Origin: Tenrec ecaudatus
Lineage: Eukaryota; Chordata; Mammalia; Afrosoricida; Tenrecidae
DNA length: 64,000 bases
Direction: 5' to 3'
Assembly (NCBI RefSeq): GCF_050624435.1
Contig: NW_027459445.1
Location: 1,674,001-1,738,000 of the forward strand
A program made the position numbers and the translations under genes. This document shows, one piece after another, positions 24,714-37,545 of the stretch (positions within the stretch are counted from its first letter, which is position 1; each line of letters starts with the position of its first letter). The notes beneath the pieces were generated by a model, which had not been told where the DNA came from, did not search any database, and saw only the letters and a list, made by a program, of their open reading frames with translations.

Positions 24714-27700
24714 TTAGGCTCGGGCTCCCGTAGCCCTAGGCTAGGGTTCCCCTATCCTTAGGACACGGCACTCCTAAGCTAAGTCAAGGGCTCCCCTAGC
24801 CTTAGGCTACGCCTCCCCTAACCTTATGCTAGGGCACCCCTAGGCTTAGGCTAGGGTTCCCCTAGCCTTAGGCTAGGGCTCACCTAGCCTTAGGCTAGTG
24901 CTCCCCTATCCTTAGGCCTGGGCACCCCTAGGCTTAGTCCAGGGTTCCCCTAGCCTTAGGCTAGGGCTCCCCTAGCCTTAGGCTAGGGCTCCCCTAGCCT
25001 TAGGCTAGGGCTCCCCTAGGCTTAGGCTCGGGCACCCCTTGGCTTAGGCTAGGGCTATCCTAGTCTTAGGCTAGGGCTCCCCTAACCTTATGCTAGGGCA
25101 CCCCAGGCTTAGGCTAAGGCTAGGGCTCCCCTAGCCTTAGGCTAAAGCTCCCCTAGCCTTAGGCTAGGGCTCCCCTAGCCTTAGGCTAGGGCTCCCTTAG
25201 GCTTAGGCTAGGGCTCCCCTTAGCCTTAGTCTAGGGCTCCCTGAGCCTTAGGCTAGGGCACCCCTAGGCTTAGGCTAAGGCTAAGGCTCTCCTAGCCTTA
25301 GGCGAGGGCACCCCTAGGCTTAGGCTAAGGCTACGTCTCCCCTAGCCTTAGGCTAGGGCACCCATAGGCTTAGGCTAGGGCTCCTCTAGCCTTAGGTTCA
25401 GGCACCCCTAAGCTTAGCTTAGAGATAGGGCTCCCCTAGCCTTAGGCTAGGGCACCCCAAGCTTAGGCTAAGGCTAGTGCTCGCCTAGGCTTAGGCTCGG
25501 GCACCCCTAGGCTTAGGCTAGGGCTCCACTAGCCTTAGGCTAGTGCTCCCCTAACCTTATGCTAGGGCACCCCTAGGTTTAGACTAAGGCTAGGGTTCCC
25601 CTAGCCTTAGGCTAGGGCACCACTAGGCTAAGGCTCGGGCACCCCTAGGCTTAGGCTAGGGCTCCAGTAGCCTTAGCTAGGGCTCCCCTAGCCTTAGCTT
25701 AGGGCTCCCCTAGCCTTAGGCTAGGGCACCCCTAGGCTTAGGTTTGGGCACCCCTAGGCTTAGGCTAGGGCACCCTTAGTCTTAGGCTTGGGCACCCCTA
25801 GGCTTAGGCTATGGCACGCCTAGCCTTAGGATAAGGCTAAGGCTCCCCTAGCCTAATGCTAGGGCACCCCTAGGCTTGGGCTAGGGGACCCCTAGGCTTA
25901 GGCTAGGGCACCCCTAGGCTTAGGCTAGGGCACCCCTAGGCTTAGGCTAAGGCTAGGGCTCCCCTAGCCTAAGGCTAGGGCACCCCTTGGCTTAGGCTAG
26001 GGTACCCCTAGGCTTAGGCTAGGGCATTCCTACGTTTAGGCTAGGGCACCCATAGGCTTAGGCTAGGGCACCCCTAGGCTTAGGCTAAGGTTATGGCTCC
26101 CCTAGCCTTAGGCTAGGGCACCCCTAGGCTTAGGCTAGGGCACCCGTAGGCTGAGGCTAGGGCACCCCTAGGCCTAGGCTAGGGCACCCCTAAGCTTAGG
26201 CAAGGGCACCCCTAGGCTTAGGCTAGGGCACCCCTAAGCTTAGGCTAGTGCATCCCTAGGCTTAGGCTAAGGATACGGCTCCCCTAGCCTTAGGCTCGGG
26301 CTCCCCTAGCCTTAGGCTCGTGTTCCCATAGCCTTAGGCTCGGGCTCCCGTAGCCCTAGGCTAGGGTTCCCCTATCCTTAGGCCACGGCACTCCTACGCT
26401 AAGTCAAGGGCTCCCCTAGCCTTAGGCTACGCCTCCCCTAACCTTATGCTAGGGCACCCCTAGGCTTAGGCTAGGGTTCCCCTAGACTTAGGCTAGGGCT
26501 CACCTAGCCTTAGGCTAGTGCTCCCCTATCCTTAGGCCTGGGCACCCCTAGGCTTAGTCCAGGGTTCCCCTAGCCTTAGGCTAGGGCTCCCCTAGCCTTA
26601 GGCTAGGGCTCCCCTAGGCTTAGGCTCGGGCACCCCTTGGCTTAGGCTAGGGCTATCCTAGTCTTAGGCTAGGGCTCCCCTAACCTTACGCTAGGGCACC
26701 CCAGGCTTAGGCTAAGGCTAGGGCTCCCCTAGCCTTAGGCTAAAGCTCCCCTAGCCTTAGGTTAGGGCACTCCTAGGCTTAGGCTAGGGCTCCCTTAGGC
26801 TTAGGCTAGGGCTCCCCTTAGCCTTAGGCTAGGGCTCCCTGAGCCTTAGGCTAGGGCACCCCTAGGCTTAGGCTAAGGCTAAGGCTCTCCTAGCCTTAGG
26901 CGAGGGCACCCCTAGGCTTAGGCTAAGGCTAGGTCTCCCCTAGCCTTAGGCTAGGGCACCCATAGGCTTAGGCTAGGGCTCCTCTAGCCTTAGGTTCAGG
27001 CACCCCTAAACTTAGCTTAGAGATAGGGCTCCCCTAGCCTTAGGCTAGGGCACCCCAAGCTTAGGCTAAGGCTAGTGCTCGCCTAGGCTTAGGCTCGGGC
27101 ACCCCTAGGCTTAGGCTAGGGCTCCACTAGCCTTAGGCTAGTGCTCCCCTAACCTTATGCTAGGGCATCCCTAGGTTTAGACTAAGGCTAGGGTTCCCCT
27201 AGCCTTAGGCTAGGGCACCCCTAGGCTAAGGCTCGGGCACCCCTAGGCTTAGGCTAGGGCTCCAGTAGCCTTAGCTAGGGCTCCCCTAGCCTTAGGGTAG
27301 GGCTCCCCTAGCCTTAGGCTAGGGCACCCCTAGGCTTAGGCTTGGGCACCCCTAGGCTTAGGCTAGGGCACCCTTAGTCTTAGGCTTGGGCACCCCTAGG
27401 CTTAGGCTATGGCACGCCTAGGCTTAGGATAAGGCTAAGGCTCCCCTAGCCTAATTCTAGGGCACCCCTAGGCTTAGGCTAGGGGACCCCTAGGCTTAGG
27501 CTAGGGCACCCCTAGGCTTAGGCTAGGGCACCCCTAGGCTTAGGCTAAGGCTAGGGCTCCCCTAGCCTAAGGCTAGGGCACCCCTTGGCTTAGGCTAGGG
27601 TACCCCTAGGCTTAGGCTAGGGCATTCCTACGTTTAGGCTAGGGCACCGATAGGCTTAGGCTAGGGCACCCCTAGGCTTAGGCTAAGGTTATGGTTCCCC

Positions 27701-27913
27701 TAGCCTTAGGCTAGGGCACCCCTAGGCTTAGGCTAGGGCACCCCTAGGCTGAGGCTAGGGCACCCCTAGGCCTAGGCTAGGGCACCCCTAAGCTTAGGCA
27801 AGGGCACCCCTAGGCTTAGGCTAGGGCACCCCTAGGCTTAGGCTAGTGCATCCCTAGGCTTAGGATAAGGCTACGGCTCCCCTAGTCTTAGGCTCGGGCT
27901 CCCCTAGCCTTAG
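24714..27913. repeat. 1.6-kb tandem duplication in domain B
   Basis: Copy one is about 24,714-26,333 and copy two about 26,334-27,913. The offset is exactly 1,620 bp at the start: the line at 24,721 matches that at 26,341 with two differences. It falls to about 1,598 bp after one monomer is missing in copy two near 26,620. Shared markers include CTCCCGTAGCCC, GCTAAGTCAAGGG, CTTAGCTTAGAGATAGGG and CATTCCTACGTTTAGG. Differences are scattered single bases. Confidence 0.9.
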
Positions 27914-30591
27914 GCTCGTGTTCCCCTACGCTTAGGCTCGGGCACCCATAGCCTTAGGTAGGGCTCCCCTAGCCTTGGCTAGGGCACCGCTAGTCTTCGG
28001 CTAACGCTAGGGCTCCCATAGCCTTAGGCTAGGGCTCTCCGAGCCTTAGGCTAGGGCATCCCTAGGCTAAGGGTCGGGCACCCCTAGGCTTAGGCTAGGG
28101 CTCCACTAGCCTTAGGCTAGGGCTACCCTAGCCTTAGGGTAGGGCTCCCCTAGCCTTAGGCTAGGGCACCCCTAGGCTTAGGCTCGGGCACCCCTAGGCT
28201 TAGGCTAAGGCTTGGGCTCCCCTAGCATAAGGCTAGGGTACCCCTAGGCTTAGGATTGGGCACCCCTAGGCTTGGGCTATGGCACCACTAGGCTAAGGCT
28301 AGGGAACCCCTAGGCTTACGCTAAGGCTAGGGCTCCCCTAGCCTTAGGCTAGGGCACCCCTAGGCTTAGGCTCGGGCTCCCCTAACCTTAGGCTAGGGCT
28401 CCCCTAGCCTTAGGCTAGGGCACCCATAGGCTTAGGCTAGGGCACCCATAGGCTTAGGCTAAGGCTGGGATCCCCTAGCCTTAGGCTAGGGCTCCCCTAG
28501 ACTTAGGCTAGTGCTCCCCTAGCCTAAGGCTAGGGACCCCAAGGCTTAGGCTAAGGCACCCCTAGGCTTAGGCTAAGGCTAGGGCTCCCCTAGCCTTAGG
28601 TTAGGGCTCCGCTAACCTTGTGTTAGGGCACCCCTAGGCTTATGCTAAGGGTATCGCTCCCCTAGCCTTAGGCTAGGGCTCCCCTTGCCTTAGGCTAGGG
28701 CTCCCCTAGCCATAGGCTAGGGCACCCCTAGGCTTAGGCTAGGGCACCCCTAGGCTTAGGCTAGGGCACCCCTAGGCTTAGGCTAGGGCACTCCTAGACT
28801 TAGGCTAAGGCTAGGGCTCCCCTAGCCTTAGGCTAGGGCACCCCAAGGCTTAGGCTAGGTGTCCCTTAGCCTTAGGCTAGGGCACCCTTAGGCTGAGGCT
28901 AAGTCTAGGGCTCCCCTAGCCTTAGGCTAGGGCTCCCCTTGCCTTAGGTTCGGGCACCCCTAGGCTTAGGCTAAGGCTCCATTAGCCTTAGGCTAGGGCT
29001 CCCCTAACCTTATGCCTTAGCCTTAGCTTTAGGTTAGGGAACCCCTAGGCTTAGGCTAAGGATAGGGCTCCCCTAGCCTTAGGTTAGGGCTCCCCTAGGC
29101 TTAGGCTAGGGCTCCCTTAACTTTAAGCTAGGGCTCCCCTAGCCTTAGGGTAGGGCACCCCTAGGCTTAGGCTAGGGCTCCCCTAGCCTTAGGCTAGGGC
29201 ACCCCTAGGCTTAGGCTAAGGCTCGGGCTCCCCTAGCCTTAGGCTAGTGCTCCCTAACTTTAGGCTAGGGCACCCCTAGGCTTAGGCTAAGGCTAGCCCT
29301 CCCCTAGCCTTAGGCTATGGCTCGCTTAGTCTTAGGCAAAGGCTCCCCTAGCCTTAGGCAAGGGCATCCATAGGCTTAGGCTAAGGCTAGGGCTCCCCTA
29401 GCTTTAGGCTAGGGCTCCCCTAGCCTTAGGCTAGGGCACACATAGGCTTAGGCTAGGGCACCCATAGGCTTAGTCTAAGGCTAAGGCTCCCCTAGCCTGA
29501 GGTATGGCAGCCCTTTGCTTAGGCTTGGGCTCCCCTAGCCTTAGGCTCGGGCACCCCTAGGCTTAGGCTAAGGCTAGGGCTCCCCAAGCCTTATGCTAGG
29601 GCTCTCCTAGCCTTACACTAGGGCACCCCTATGCTTAGGCTAAGGCTCGGGCACCCCTATTCTTAGGCTAGGGCTCCACTAGCCTTAGGCTAGGGCTCCC
29701 CTAGGATTAAGTTAATGCTAGGGCTCCCCTAACCTTAGGCTAAGGCTCTCCTAGCCTTAGGCTAGGGCACCACTAGGCTAAGGCTCGGGCACCCCTAGTC
29801 TTAGGCTAGGGCTCCACTAGCCTTAGTCTAGGGCTCCCCTAGCCTTAGCGTAGGGCTCCCCTTGCCTTAGGCTAGGGCACCACTAGGATTAGGCTAAGGA
29901 TAGGGCTCCCCTAGCCTTAGGGTAGGGCACCACTAGGCTTAGGCTAGGGCTCCCCTAGCCTTAGGTTCGGGCACCCCTAGGCTTAGTCTAAGGCTAGGGC
30001 TCCCCTAGCCTTAGGTTAGGGCACCCCTAGCCTTAGACTAGGGCACCCCTAGGCTTAGGCTAGGACTCCCCTAACCTTAGGTTAGGGCACCCCTAGGCTT
30101 AGGCTAGGGTTCCCTTAGCCTTAGGCTAGGGCTCCCCTAGCCTATGCTATGGCTCCCATAGCCTTAGGCTAGGGCACCACTAGGCTTAGGCTAAGGCTAG
30201 GTATCCCCTAGCCTTAGGCTAGGACTCCCCTAACCTTAGGTTATGGCATCCCTAGGCTTAGGCGAGGGCTCCCCTAGCCTTAGGCTAGGGCTCCCCTAGC
30301 TTTACGCTAGTGCTCCTCAACCTTAGGCTAGGACACCACTATGCTTAGGCTAAGGCTAGCGCTCCCCTAGCCTTACACTACGGCTCCCCTAACCTTAGGC
30401 AAGGGCTCCCCTAGCCTTAGGCAAGTGCTGCCCTAGCCTTAGGCAAGGGCACCCGTAGGCTTAGGCTAAGGCTTGTGCTCCTCAACCTTAGGCTAGGGCA
30501 CCCCTAGGTTTAGGCTCGGGCACACCTAGGCTTAGGCTAGGGCTCCCCTAACCTTAGGCTTGACTCCCCTATCCTTAGGCTTGTGCTCCCC
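27914..30591. repeat. Unordered domain-B monomers between two HOR blocks
   Basis: This is mixed type-A and type-B satellite without a long internal repeat that I could follow. Local variants include GGGTATCGCTCCCC (near 28,650; seen again at 57,655 and 60,936), CTTATGCCTTAGCC (29,020) and GGCAAGTGC (30,420). Short pieces such as CTTTACGCTAGTGCTCC (about 30,300) reappear in HORs near 46,150, 47,810 and 50,650, and with one change (CTTTATGC) near 56,240, so this stretch may hold ancestors or relics of later units. Confidence 0.65.
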
Positions 30592-33500
30592 TAGCCTTAT
30601 GCTAGGGCTCCCCTAACCTAAGCCTAGGGCTCACCTAGCCTTAGGCTAGGCCTCCCCTAGCCTTACACAAGGGCACTCCTAGGCTTAGGCTAACGCTAGG
30701 GCTCACATAGACTCAGGCTAGGGCACCCCTAAGCTTAGGCTAAGGCTAGGGCTCCCCTAGGCTTAGGCTCGGGCACACCAAGGCTTAGGCTAGGGCTCCA
30801 CTAGCCTTAGGCTAGGGCTCCCCTAACCTTATGCTAGGGCAGCCCTAGGCTTAGGCTAGGGCTAGGGCTCCCCTAGCTTTAAGTTAGGGCTCTCCTAGCC
30901 TTAGGCTAGGGAACCCCTAGCCTTAGGGTAGGGCTCCCCCAGCCTTAAGCTAGGGCACCCCTAGGCTTAGGGTAAGGCTAGTGCTCCCCTAACCTTAGGT
31001 TCAGGCACCCCTAGTCTTAGGCTAAGGCCAGGGCTCCCCTAGCCTTAGGTTAGGGCACCCCTAGGTTTAGGCTAAGGCTCCCCTAGCCTTAGGCTATGGC
31101 ACCCCTAGGCTTTGCTCGGGTACCCCTAAGCTTAGGCTACGGCTCCCCTAGCCTTAGGTTCGGGCACCCCTAGGGTTAGGCTAGGGCTCCCCTAGCCTTA
31201 GGTTAGGGCACCCCTAAACATAGGCTAGGGATCCCATATCCTTAGGCTAGTGCTCCTCTAGCCTAAGGCTAAGGCTCCCCTAGCCTTAGGCTATGGCACC
31301 CCTAGGCTTAGGCTAAGGCCAGTGCTCCCCTAGCCTTAGGCTAGGGCTTCCCTAGCCTTAGGCTAGGGCACCTTTAGGCTTAGGATTAGTCTAGGGCACT
31401 CCTAAGCTTAGGCTAAGGCTAGGGCTCCCCTAGCCTTAGGCTAGGGCTCCCCTAGCCTTGGATAGGGCACCCCTAGGCTTAGGCTAAGGCTAGGGCTCCC
31501 CTAGCCTTAGGCTAGGGCTCCCCTAGCCTTGGATAGGGCACCCCTAGGCTTAGGCTAAGGCTAGGGCTCCCCTAGCCTAAGGCTAGGCCTCCCCTCAGCT
31601 TAGGCTAAGACTACGGCTCCCCTAGCCTTAGGCTAGGGCTCCCCCAGCCTTAGGTTAGGGCACCCCTAAACTTAGGCTAGGGCTCCCATAGCCTTAGGCT
31701 AGGGCTCCTCTAGCCTAAGGCTAAGGCTCCCCTAGCCTTAGGCTATGGCACCCCTAGGCTTAGGCTAAGGCCAGTGCTCCCCTAGCCTTAGGCTAGGGCT
31801 TCCCTAGCCTTAGGCTAGGGCACCTTTAGGCTTAGGCTAAGGCTAGGGCTCCCCTAGCCTTAGGCTAGGGCACCCCTAGGCTTAGGCTAGGGCTCTCCTA
31901 GCCTTAGGCTAGGGCACCCCTAGGAATAGGCTAGGGCTCCCCTAGCCTTAGGCTAGGGCACCCCTAAGGCTTAGGCTAGGGCTCCCCTAGCCTTAGGCAA
32001 GGGCACCCCTAGACTTAGGCTCGTGCTCCCCTAGCCTTAGGCTCGGGCTTCCCTAGCCTTAGGCTCGTGCTCCCCTAGCCTTAGGCTTGGGCACCCCTAG
32101 ACTTAGGCTAGGGCTCCACTAGACTTAGTCCTGGCTCCCCTAGCCTTAGGCTAGCGCTCCCCTAGCCTAAGGCTAGGTATCCCCTACCTTTAGGGTAGGG
32201 CACCATAGCCTTATGCTAGGGCTCCCCTAACCTAAGCCTAGGGCTCACCTAGCCTTAGGCTAGGCCTCCCCTAGCCTTACACAAGGGCACTCCTAGGCTT
32301 AGGCTAACGCTAGGGCTCACATAGACTCAGGCTAGGGCACCCCTAAGCTTAGGCTAAGGCTAGGGCTCCCCTAGGCTTAGGCTCGGGCACACCAAGGCTT
32401 AGGCTAGGGCTCCACTAGCCTTAGGCTAGGGCTCCCCTAACCTTATGCTAGGGCAGCCCTAGGCTTAGGCTAGGGCTAGGGCTCACCTAGCTTTAGGTTA
32501 GGGCTCTCCTAGCCTTAGGCTAGGGAACCCCTAGCCTTAGGGTAGGGCTCCCCCAGCCTTAAGCTAGGGCACCCCTAGGCTTAGGGTAAGGCTAGTGCTC
32601 CCCTAACCTTAGGTTCAGGCACCCCTAGTCTTAGGCTAAGGCCAGGGCTCCCCTAGCCTTAGGTTAGGGCACCCCTAGGTTTAGGCTAAGGCTCCCCTAG
32701 CCTTAGGCTAGGGCACCCCTAGGCTTATGCTCGGGCACCCCTAAGCTTAGGCTACGGCTCCCCTAGCCTTAGGTTCGGGCACCCCTAGGGTTAGGCTAGG
32801 GCTCCCCTAGCCTTATGTTAGGGCACCCCTAAACATAGGCTAGGGATCCCATATCCTTAGGCTAGTGCTCCTCTAGCCTAAGGCTAAGGCTCCCCTAGCC
32901 TTAGGCTATGGCACCCCTAGGCTTAGGCTAAGGCCAGTGCTCCCCTAGCCTTAGGCTAGGGCTTCCCTAGCCTTAGGCTAGGGCACCTTTAGGCTTAGGC
33001 TTAGTCTAGGGCACTCCTAAGCTTAGGCTAAGGCTAGGGCTCCCCTAGCCTTAGGCTAGGGCTCCCCTAGCCTTGGATAGGGCACCCCTAGGCTTAGGCT
33101 AAGGCTAGGGCTCCCCTAGCCTTAGGCTAGGGCTCCCCTAGCCTTGGATAGGGCACCCCTAGGCTTAGGCTAAGGCTAGGGCTCCCCTAGCCTAAGGCTA
33201 GGCCTCCCCTCAGCTTAGGCTAAGACTACGGCTCCCCTAGCCTTAGGCTAGGGCTCCCCCAGCCTTAGGTTAGGGCACCCCTAAACTTAGGCTAGGGCTC
33301 CCATAGCCTTAGGCTAGGGCTCCTCTAGCCTAAGGCTAAGGCTCCCCTAGCCTTAGGCTATGGCACCCCTAGGCTTAGGCTAAGGCCAGTGCTCCCCTAG
33401 CCTTAGGCTAGGGCTTCCCTAGCCTTAGGCTAGGGCACCTTTAGGCTTAGGCTAAGGCTAGGGCTCCCCTAGCCTTAGGCTAGGGCACCCCTAGGCTTAG

Positions 33501-35398
33501 GCTAGGGCTCTCCTAGCCTTAGGCTAGGGCACCCCTAGGAATAGGCTAGGGCTCCCCTAGCCTTAGGCTAGGGCACCCCTAAGGCTTAGGCTAGGGCTCC
33601 CCTAGCCTTAGGCAAGGGCACCCCTAGACTTAGGCTCGTGCTCCCCTAGCCTTAGGCTCGGGCTTCCCTAGCCTTAGGCTCGTGCTCCCCTAGCCTTAGG
33701 CTTGGGCACCCCTAGACTTAGGCTAGGGCTCCACTAGACTTAGTCCTGGCTCCCCTAGCCTTAGGCTAGCGCTCCCCTAGCCTAAGGCTAGGTATCCCCT
33801 ACCTTTAGGGTAGGGCACCGTAGCCTTATGCTAGGGCTCCCCTAACCTAAGCCTAGGGCTCACCTAGCCTTAGGCTAGGCCTCCCCTAGCCTTACACAAG
33901 GGCACTCCTAGGCTTAGGCTAACGCTAGGGCTCACATAGACTCAGGCTAGGGCACCCCTAAGCTTAGGCTAAGGCTAGGGCTCCCCTAGGCTTAGGCTCG
34001 GGCACACCAAGGCTTAGGCTAGGGCTCCACTAGCCTTAGGCTAGGGCTCCCCTAACCTTATGCTAGGGCAGCCCTAGGCTTAGGCTAGGGCTAGGGCTCC
34101 CCTAGCTTTAGGTTAGGGCTCTCCTAGCCTTAGGCTAGGGAACCCCTAGCCTTAGGGTAGGGCTCCCCCAGCCTTAAGCTAGGGCACCCCTAGGCTTAGG
34201 GTAAGGCTAGTGCTCCCCTAACCTTAGGTTCAGGCACCCCTAGTCTTAGGCTAAGGCCAGGGCTCCCCTAGCCTTAGGTTAGGGCACCCCTAGGTTTAGG
34301 CTAAGGCTCCCCTAGCCTTAGGCTAGGGCACACCTAGGCTTATGCTCGGGCACCCCTAAGCTTAGGCTACGGCTCCCCTAGCCTTAGGTTCGGGCACCCC
34401 TAGGGTTAGGCTAGGGCTCCCCTAGCCTTAGGTTAGGGCACCCCTAAACATAGGCTAGGGATCCCATATCCTTAGGCTACTGCTCCTCTAGCCTAAGGCT
34501 AAGGCTCCCCTAGCCTTAGGCTATGGCACCCCTAGGCTTAGGCTAAGGCCAGTGCTCCCCTAGCCTTAGGCTAGGGCTTCCCTAGCCTTAGGCTAGGGCA
34601 CCTTTAGGCTTAGGCTTAGTCTAGGGCACCCCTAAGCTTAGGCTAGGGCTCCCCTAGCCTTAGGCTAGGGCACCCCTAGGCTTAGGCGAGTGCTCCCCTA
34701 GCCTTAGGCTAGGGCACCCCTAAGGCTTAGGCTAGGGCTCCCCTAGCCTTAGGCTAGGGCACCCTTAGGCTTAGGCTAAGTCTAGGGCTCCCCTAGCCTT
34801 AGGCTAGGGCACCCCTAGGCTTAGGCTAGAGCTCCCATAGCCTTAGTCTAGGGCACCCCTAGGCTTAGGCTAAGGCTAGGGCTCCCCTAGCCTTAGGCTA
34901 GGGCTCCCCTAGCCTTGGATAGGGTACCCCTAGGCTTAGGCTAAGGCTAGGGCTCCCCTAGCCTAAGGCTAGGCCTCCCCTCAGCTTAGGCTAAGACTAC
35001 GGCTCCCCTAGCCTTAGGCTAGGGCTCCCCCAGCCTTAGGTTAGGGCACCCCTAAACTTAGGCTAGGGCTCCCATAGCCTTAGGCTAGGGCTCCTCTAGC
35101 CTAAGGCTAAGGCTCCCCTAGCCTTAGGCTATGGCACCCCTAGGCTTAGGCTAAGGCCAGTGCTCCCCTAGCCTTAGGCTAGGGCTTCCCTAGCCTTAGG
35201 CTAGGGCACCTTTAGGCTTAGGCTAAAGCTAGGGCTCCCCTAGCCTTAGGCTAGGGCACCCCTAGGCTTAGGCTAGGGCTCTCCTAGCCTTAGGCTAGGG
35301 CACCCCTAGGAATAGGCTAGGGCTCCCCTAGCCTTAGGCTAGGGCACCCTTAAGGCTTAGGCTAGGGCTCCCCTAGCCTTAGGCAAGGGCACCCCTAG
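30592..35398. repeat. 1.6-kb HOR in three tandem copies
   Basis: The copies are 30,592-32,205 (1,614 bp), 32,206-33,820 (1,615 bp) and 33,821-35,398 (1,578 bp, ending early). Copies one and two differ in length by one base, deleted in copy one near 31,110 (GGCTTTGCTC for GGCTTATGCTC). Copy three carries a net insertion of about 156 bp, in the interval 34,620-34,860, and stops 193 bp short of the full unit. Each copy has the markers CCTAAGCCTAGGGCTCACC, CACATAGACTCAGG, CTTGGATAGGGC (twice, 71 bp apart, in copies one and two) and GCCTCCCCTCAGC. Identity looks well above 98% by eye. Confidence 0.92.
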
Positions 35399-37545
35399 GC
35401 TTGGGCTAGGGCACCCATAAGCTTAGGATAGGGCACCCATAGGCTTGGGCTAAGGCTAGGGCTCCCCTAGCCTTAGGTCTGACAGCCCTAGGCTTAGGCT
35501 TGGGCTCCCATAGCCTTAGGCTAGGGCACTCCTAGGCTTAGGCTAAGGCTCGGGCTCCCCTAGCCTTAGGCTAGGGCTCCCCTAGCCTTAGGCAAGGGCA
35601 CCCTTAGGCTTAGGCTAAGGCTAGGGCTCCCCATGCCTTATGCTAGGGCTCTCCTAGACTTACACTTGGGCACACCTAGGCTTAGGCTAAAGCTAGGGCC
35701 GCCCAGCATTAGGGTAGGGCTCCCCTAGCCTTGGCTAGGGCACCTCTAGGCTTAGGCTAACGCTAGGGCTCCCATAGCCTTAGGCTAGGGCACCCCTAGA
35801 CTTAGCCTAAGCCTAGGGCTCCCCTAGCCTTAGGCTAGGGCACCCCTCGGCTTAGGCTTAGGCTAGGGCTCCTCTAGCCTTAGGTTCGGGCACCCCTAGG
35901 CTTAGGCTAAGGCCAGGGCTCCCCTAGCCTTAGGCTAGGGCACCCCTAAGCTTAGGCTAAGGCTAGGGCTACCCTAGCCTTAGTCTAGGGCTCCCCTAGC
36001 CTTAGCGTAGGGCTCCCCTTGCCTTAGGCTAGGGCACCTCTAGGCTTAGGCTAAGGATAGGGCTCCCCTAGCCTTAGGCTCGGGCACCCCTAGGCTTAGG
36101 CTAGGGCTCCCCTAACCTTATGCTAGGGCAGCCCTAGGCTTAGGCTAGGGCTAGGGCTCCCCTAGCTTTAGGTTAGGGCTCTCCTAGCCTTAGGCTAGGG
36201 AACCCCTAGGCTTAGGCTAAGGCCAGTGCTCCCCTAGCCTTTGGCTAGGGCTTCCCTAGCCTTAGGCTAGGGCACCTTTAGGCTTAGGCTTAGGCTAGGG
36301 CACCCCTAGGCTTAGGCTAAGGCTAGGGCTCCCCTAGCCTTAGGCTAGGGCTCCCCTAGCCTTGGCTCGGGCACCCCTAGGCTTAGGCTAGGGCTCCACT
36401 AGCCTTAGGCTAGGGCTCCCCTAGCCTTAGGGTAGGGCTCCCCCAGCCTCAAGCTAGGGCACCCCTAGGCTTAGGGTAAGGCTAGTGCTCCCCTAACCTT
36501 AGGTTCAGGCACCCCAAGTCTTAGGCTAAGGCCAGGGCTCCCCTAGCCTTAGGTTAGGGCACCCCTAGGTTTAGGCTAAGGCTCCCCTAACCTTAGGCTA
36601 GGGCACCCCTAGGCTTATGCTCGGGCACCACTAAGCTTAGGCTACGGCTCCCCTAGCCTTAGGTTCGGGCACCCCTAGGGTTAGGCTAGGGCTCCCCTAG
36701 CCTTAGGTTAGGGCACCCCTAAACATAGGCTAGGGATCCCATATCCTTAGGCTAGGGCTCCTCTAGCCTAAGGCTAAGGCTCCCCTAGCCTTAGGCTATG
36801 GCACCCCTAGGCTTAGGCTAAGGCCAGTGCTCCCCTAGCCTTAGGCTAGGGCTTCCCTAGCCTTAGGCTAGGGCACCTTTAGGCTTAGGCTTAGGCTAGG
36901 GCACCCCTAGGCTTAGGCTAAGGCTAGGGCTCCCCTAGCCTTAGGGTAGGGCTCCCCTAGCCTTGGATAGGGCACCCCTAGGCTTAGGGTAAGGCTAGGG
37001 CTCCCCTAGCCTTAGGCTAGGCCTCCCCTCAGCTTAGGCTAAGACTACGGCTCCCCTAGCCTTAGGCTAGGGCTCCCCCAGCCTTAGGCTATGGCACCCC
37101 TAGGCGTAGGCTAAGGCCAATGCTCCCCTAGCCTTAGGCTAGTGCTTCCCTAGCCTTAGGCTAGGGCACCTTTAGGCTTAGGCTAAGGCTAGGGCTCCCC
37201 TAGCCTTAGGCTAAGGCACCCCTAGGCTTAGGCTAGGGTTCCCCTAGCCTTAGGCTAGGGCACCCCTAGGCATAGGCTAGGGATCCCCTAGCCTTAGGCT
37301 AGGGCACCCCTAAGGCTTAGGCTAGGGCTCCCCTTGCCTTAGGCAAGGGCACCCCTAGGCTTGGGCTAGGGCACCCATAAGCTTAGGATAGGGCACCCAT
37401 AGGCTTGGGCTAAGGCTAGGGCTCCCCTAGCCTTAGGTCTGGCAGCCCTAGGCTTAGGCTTGGGCTCCCATAGCCTTAGGCTAGGGCACTCCTAGGCTTA
37501 GGCTAAGGCTCGGGCTCCCCTAGCCTTAGGCTAGGGCTCCCCTAG
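35399..37545. repeat. Rearranged fragments of the 1.6-kb HOR
   Basis: From about 36,425 to 37,335 there is a fourth, partial copy of the 1.6-kb unit. Its CCTTAGGGTAGGGCTCCC marker matches 30,921, 32,535 and 34,150. A short displaced piece of the same unit lies at about 36,100-36,205. The monomer run with CCCATAAGCTTAGG at 35,414 recurs at 37,374, an offset of 1,960 bp. The order of pieces differs from the three tandem copies, so this is a junction zone where the unit was broken and reassembled. Confidence 0.75.
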
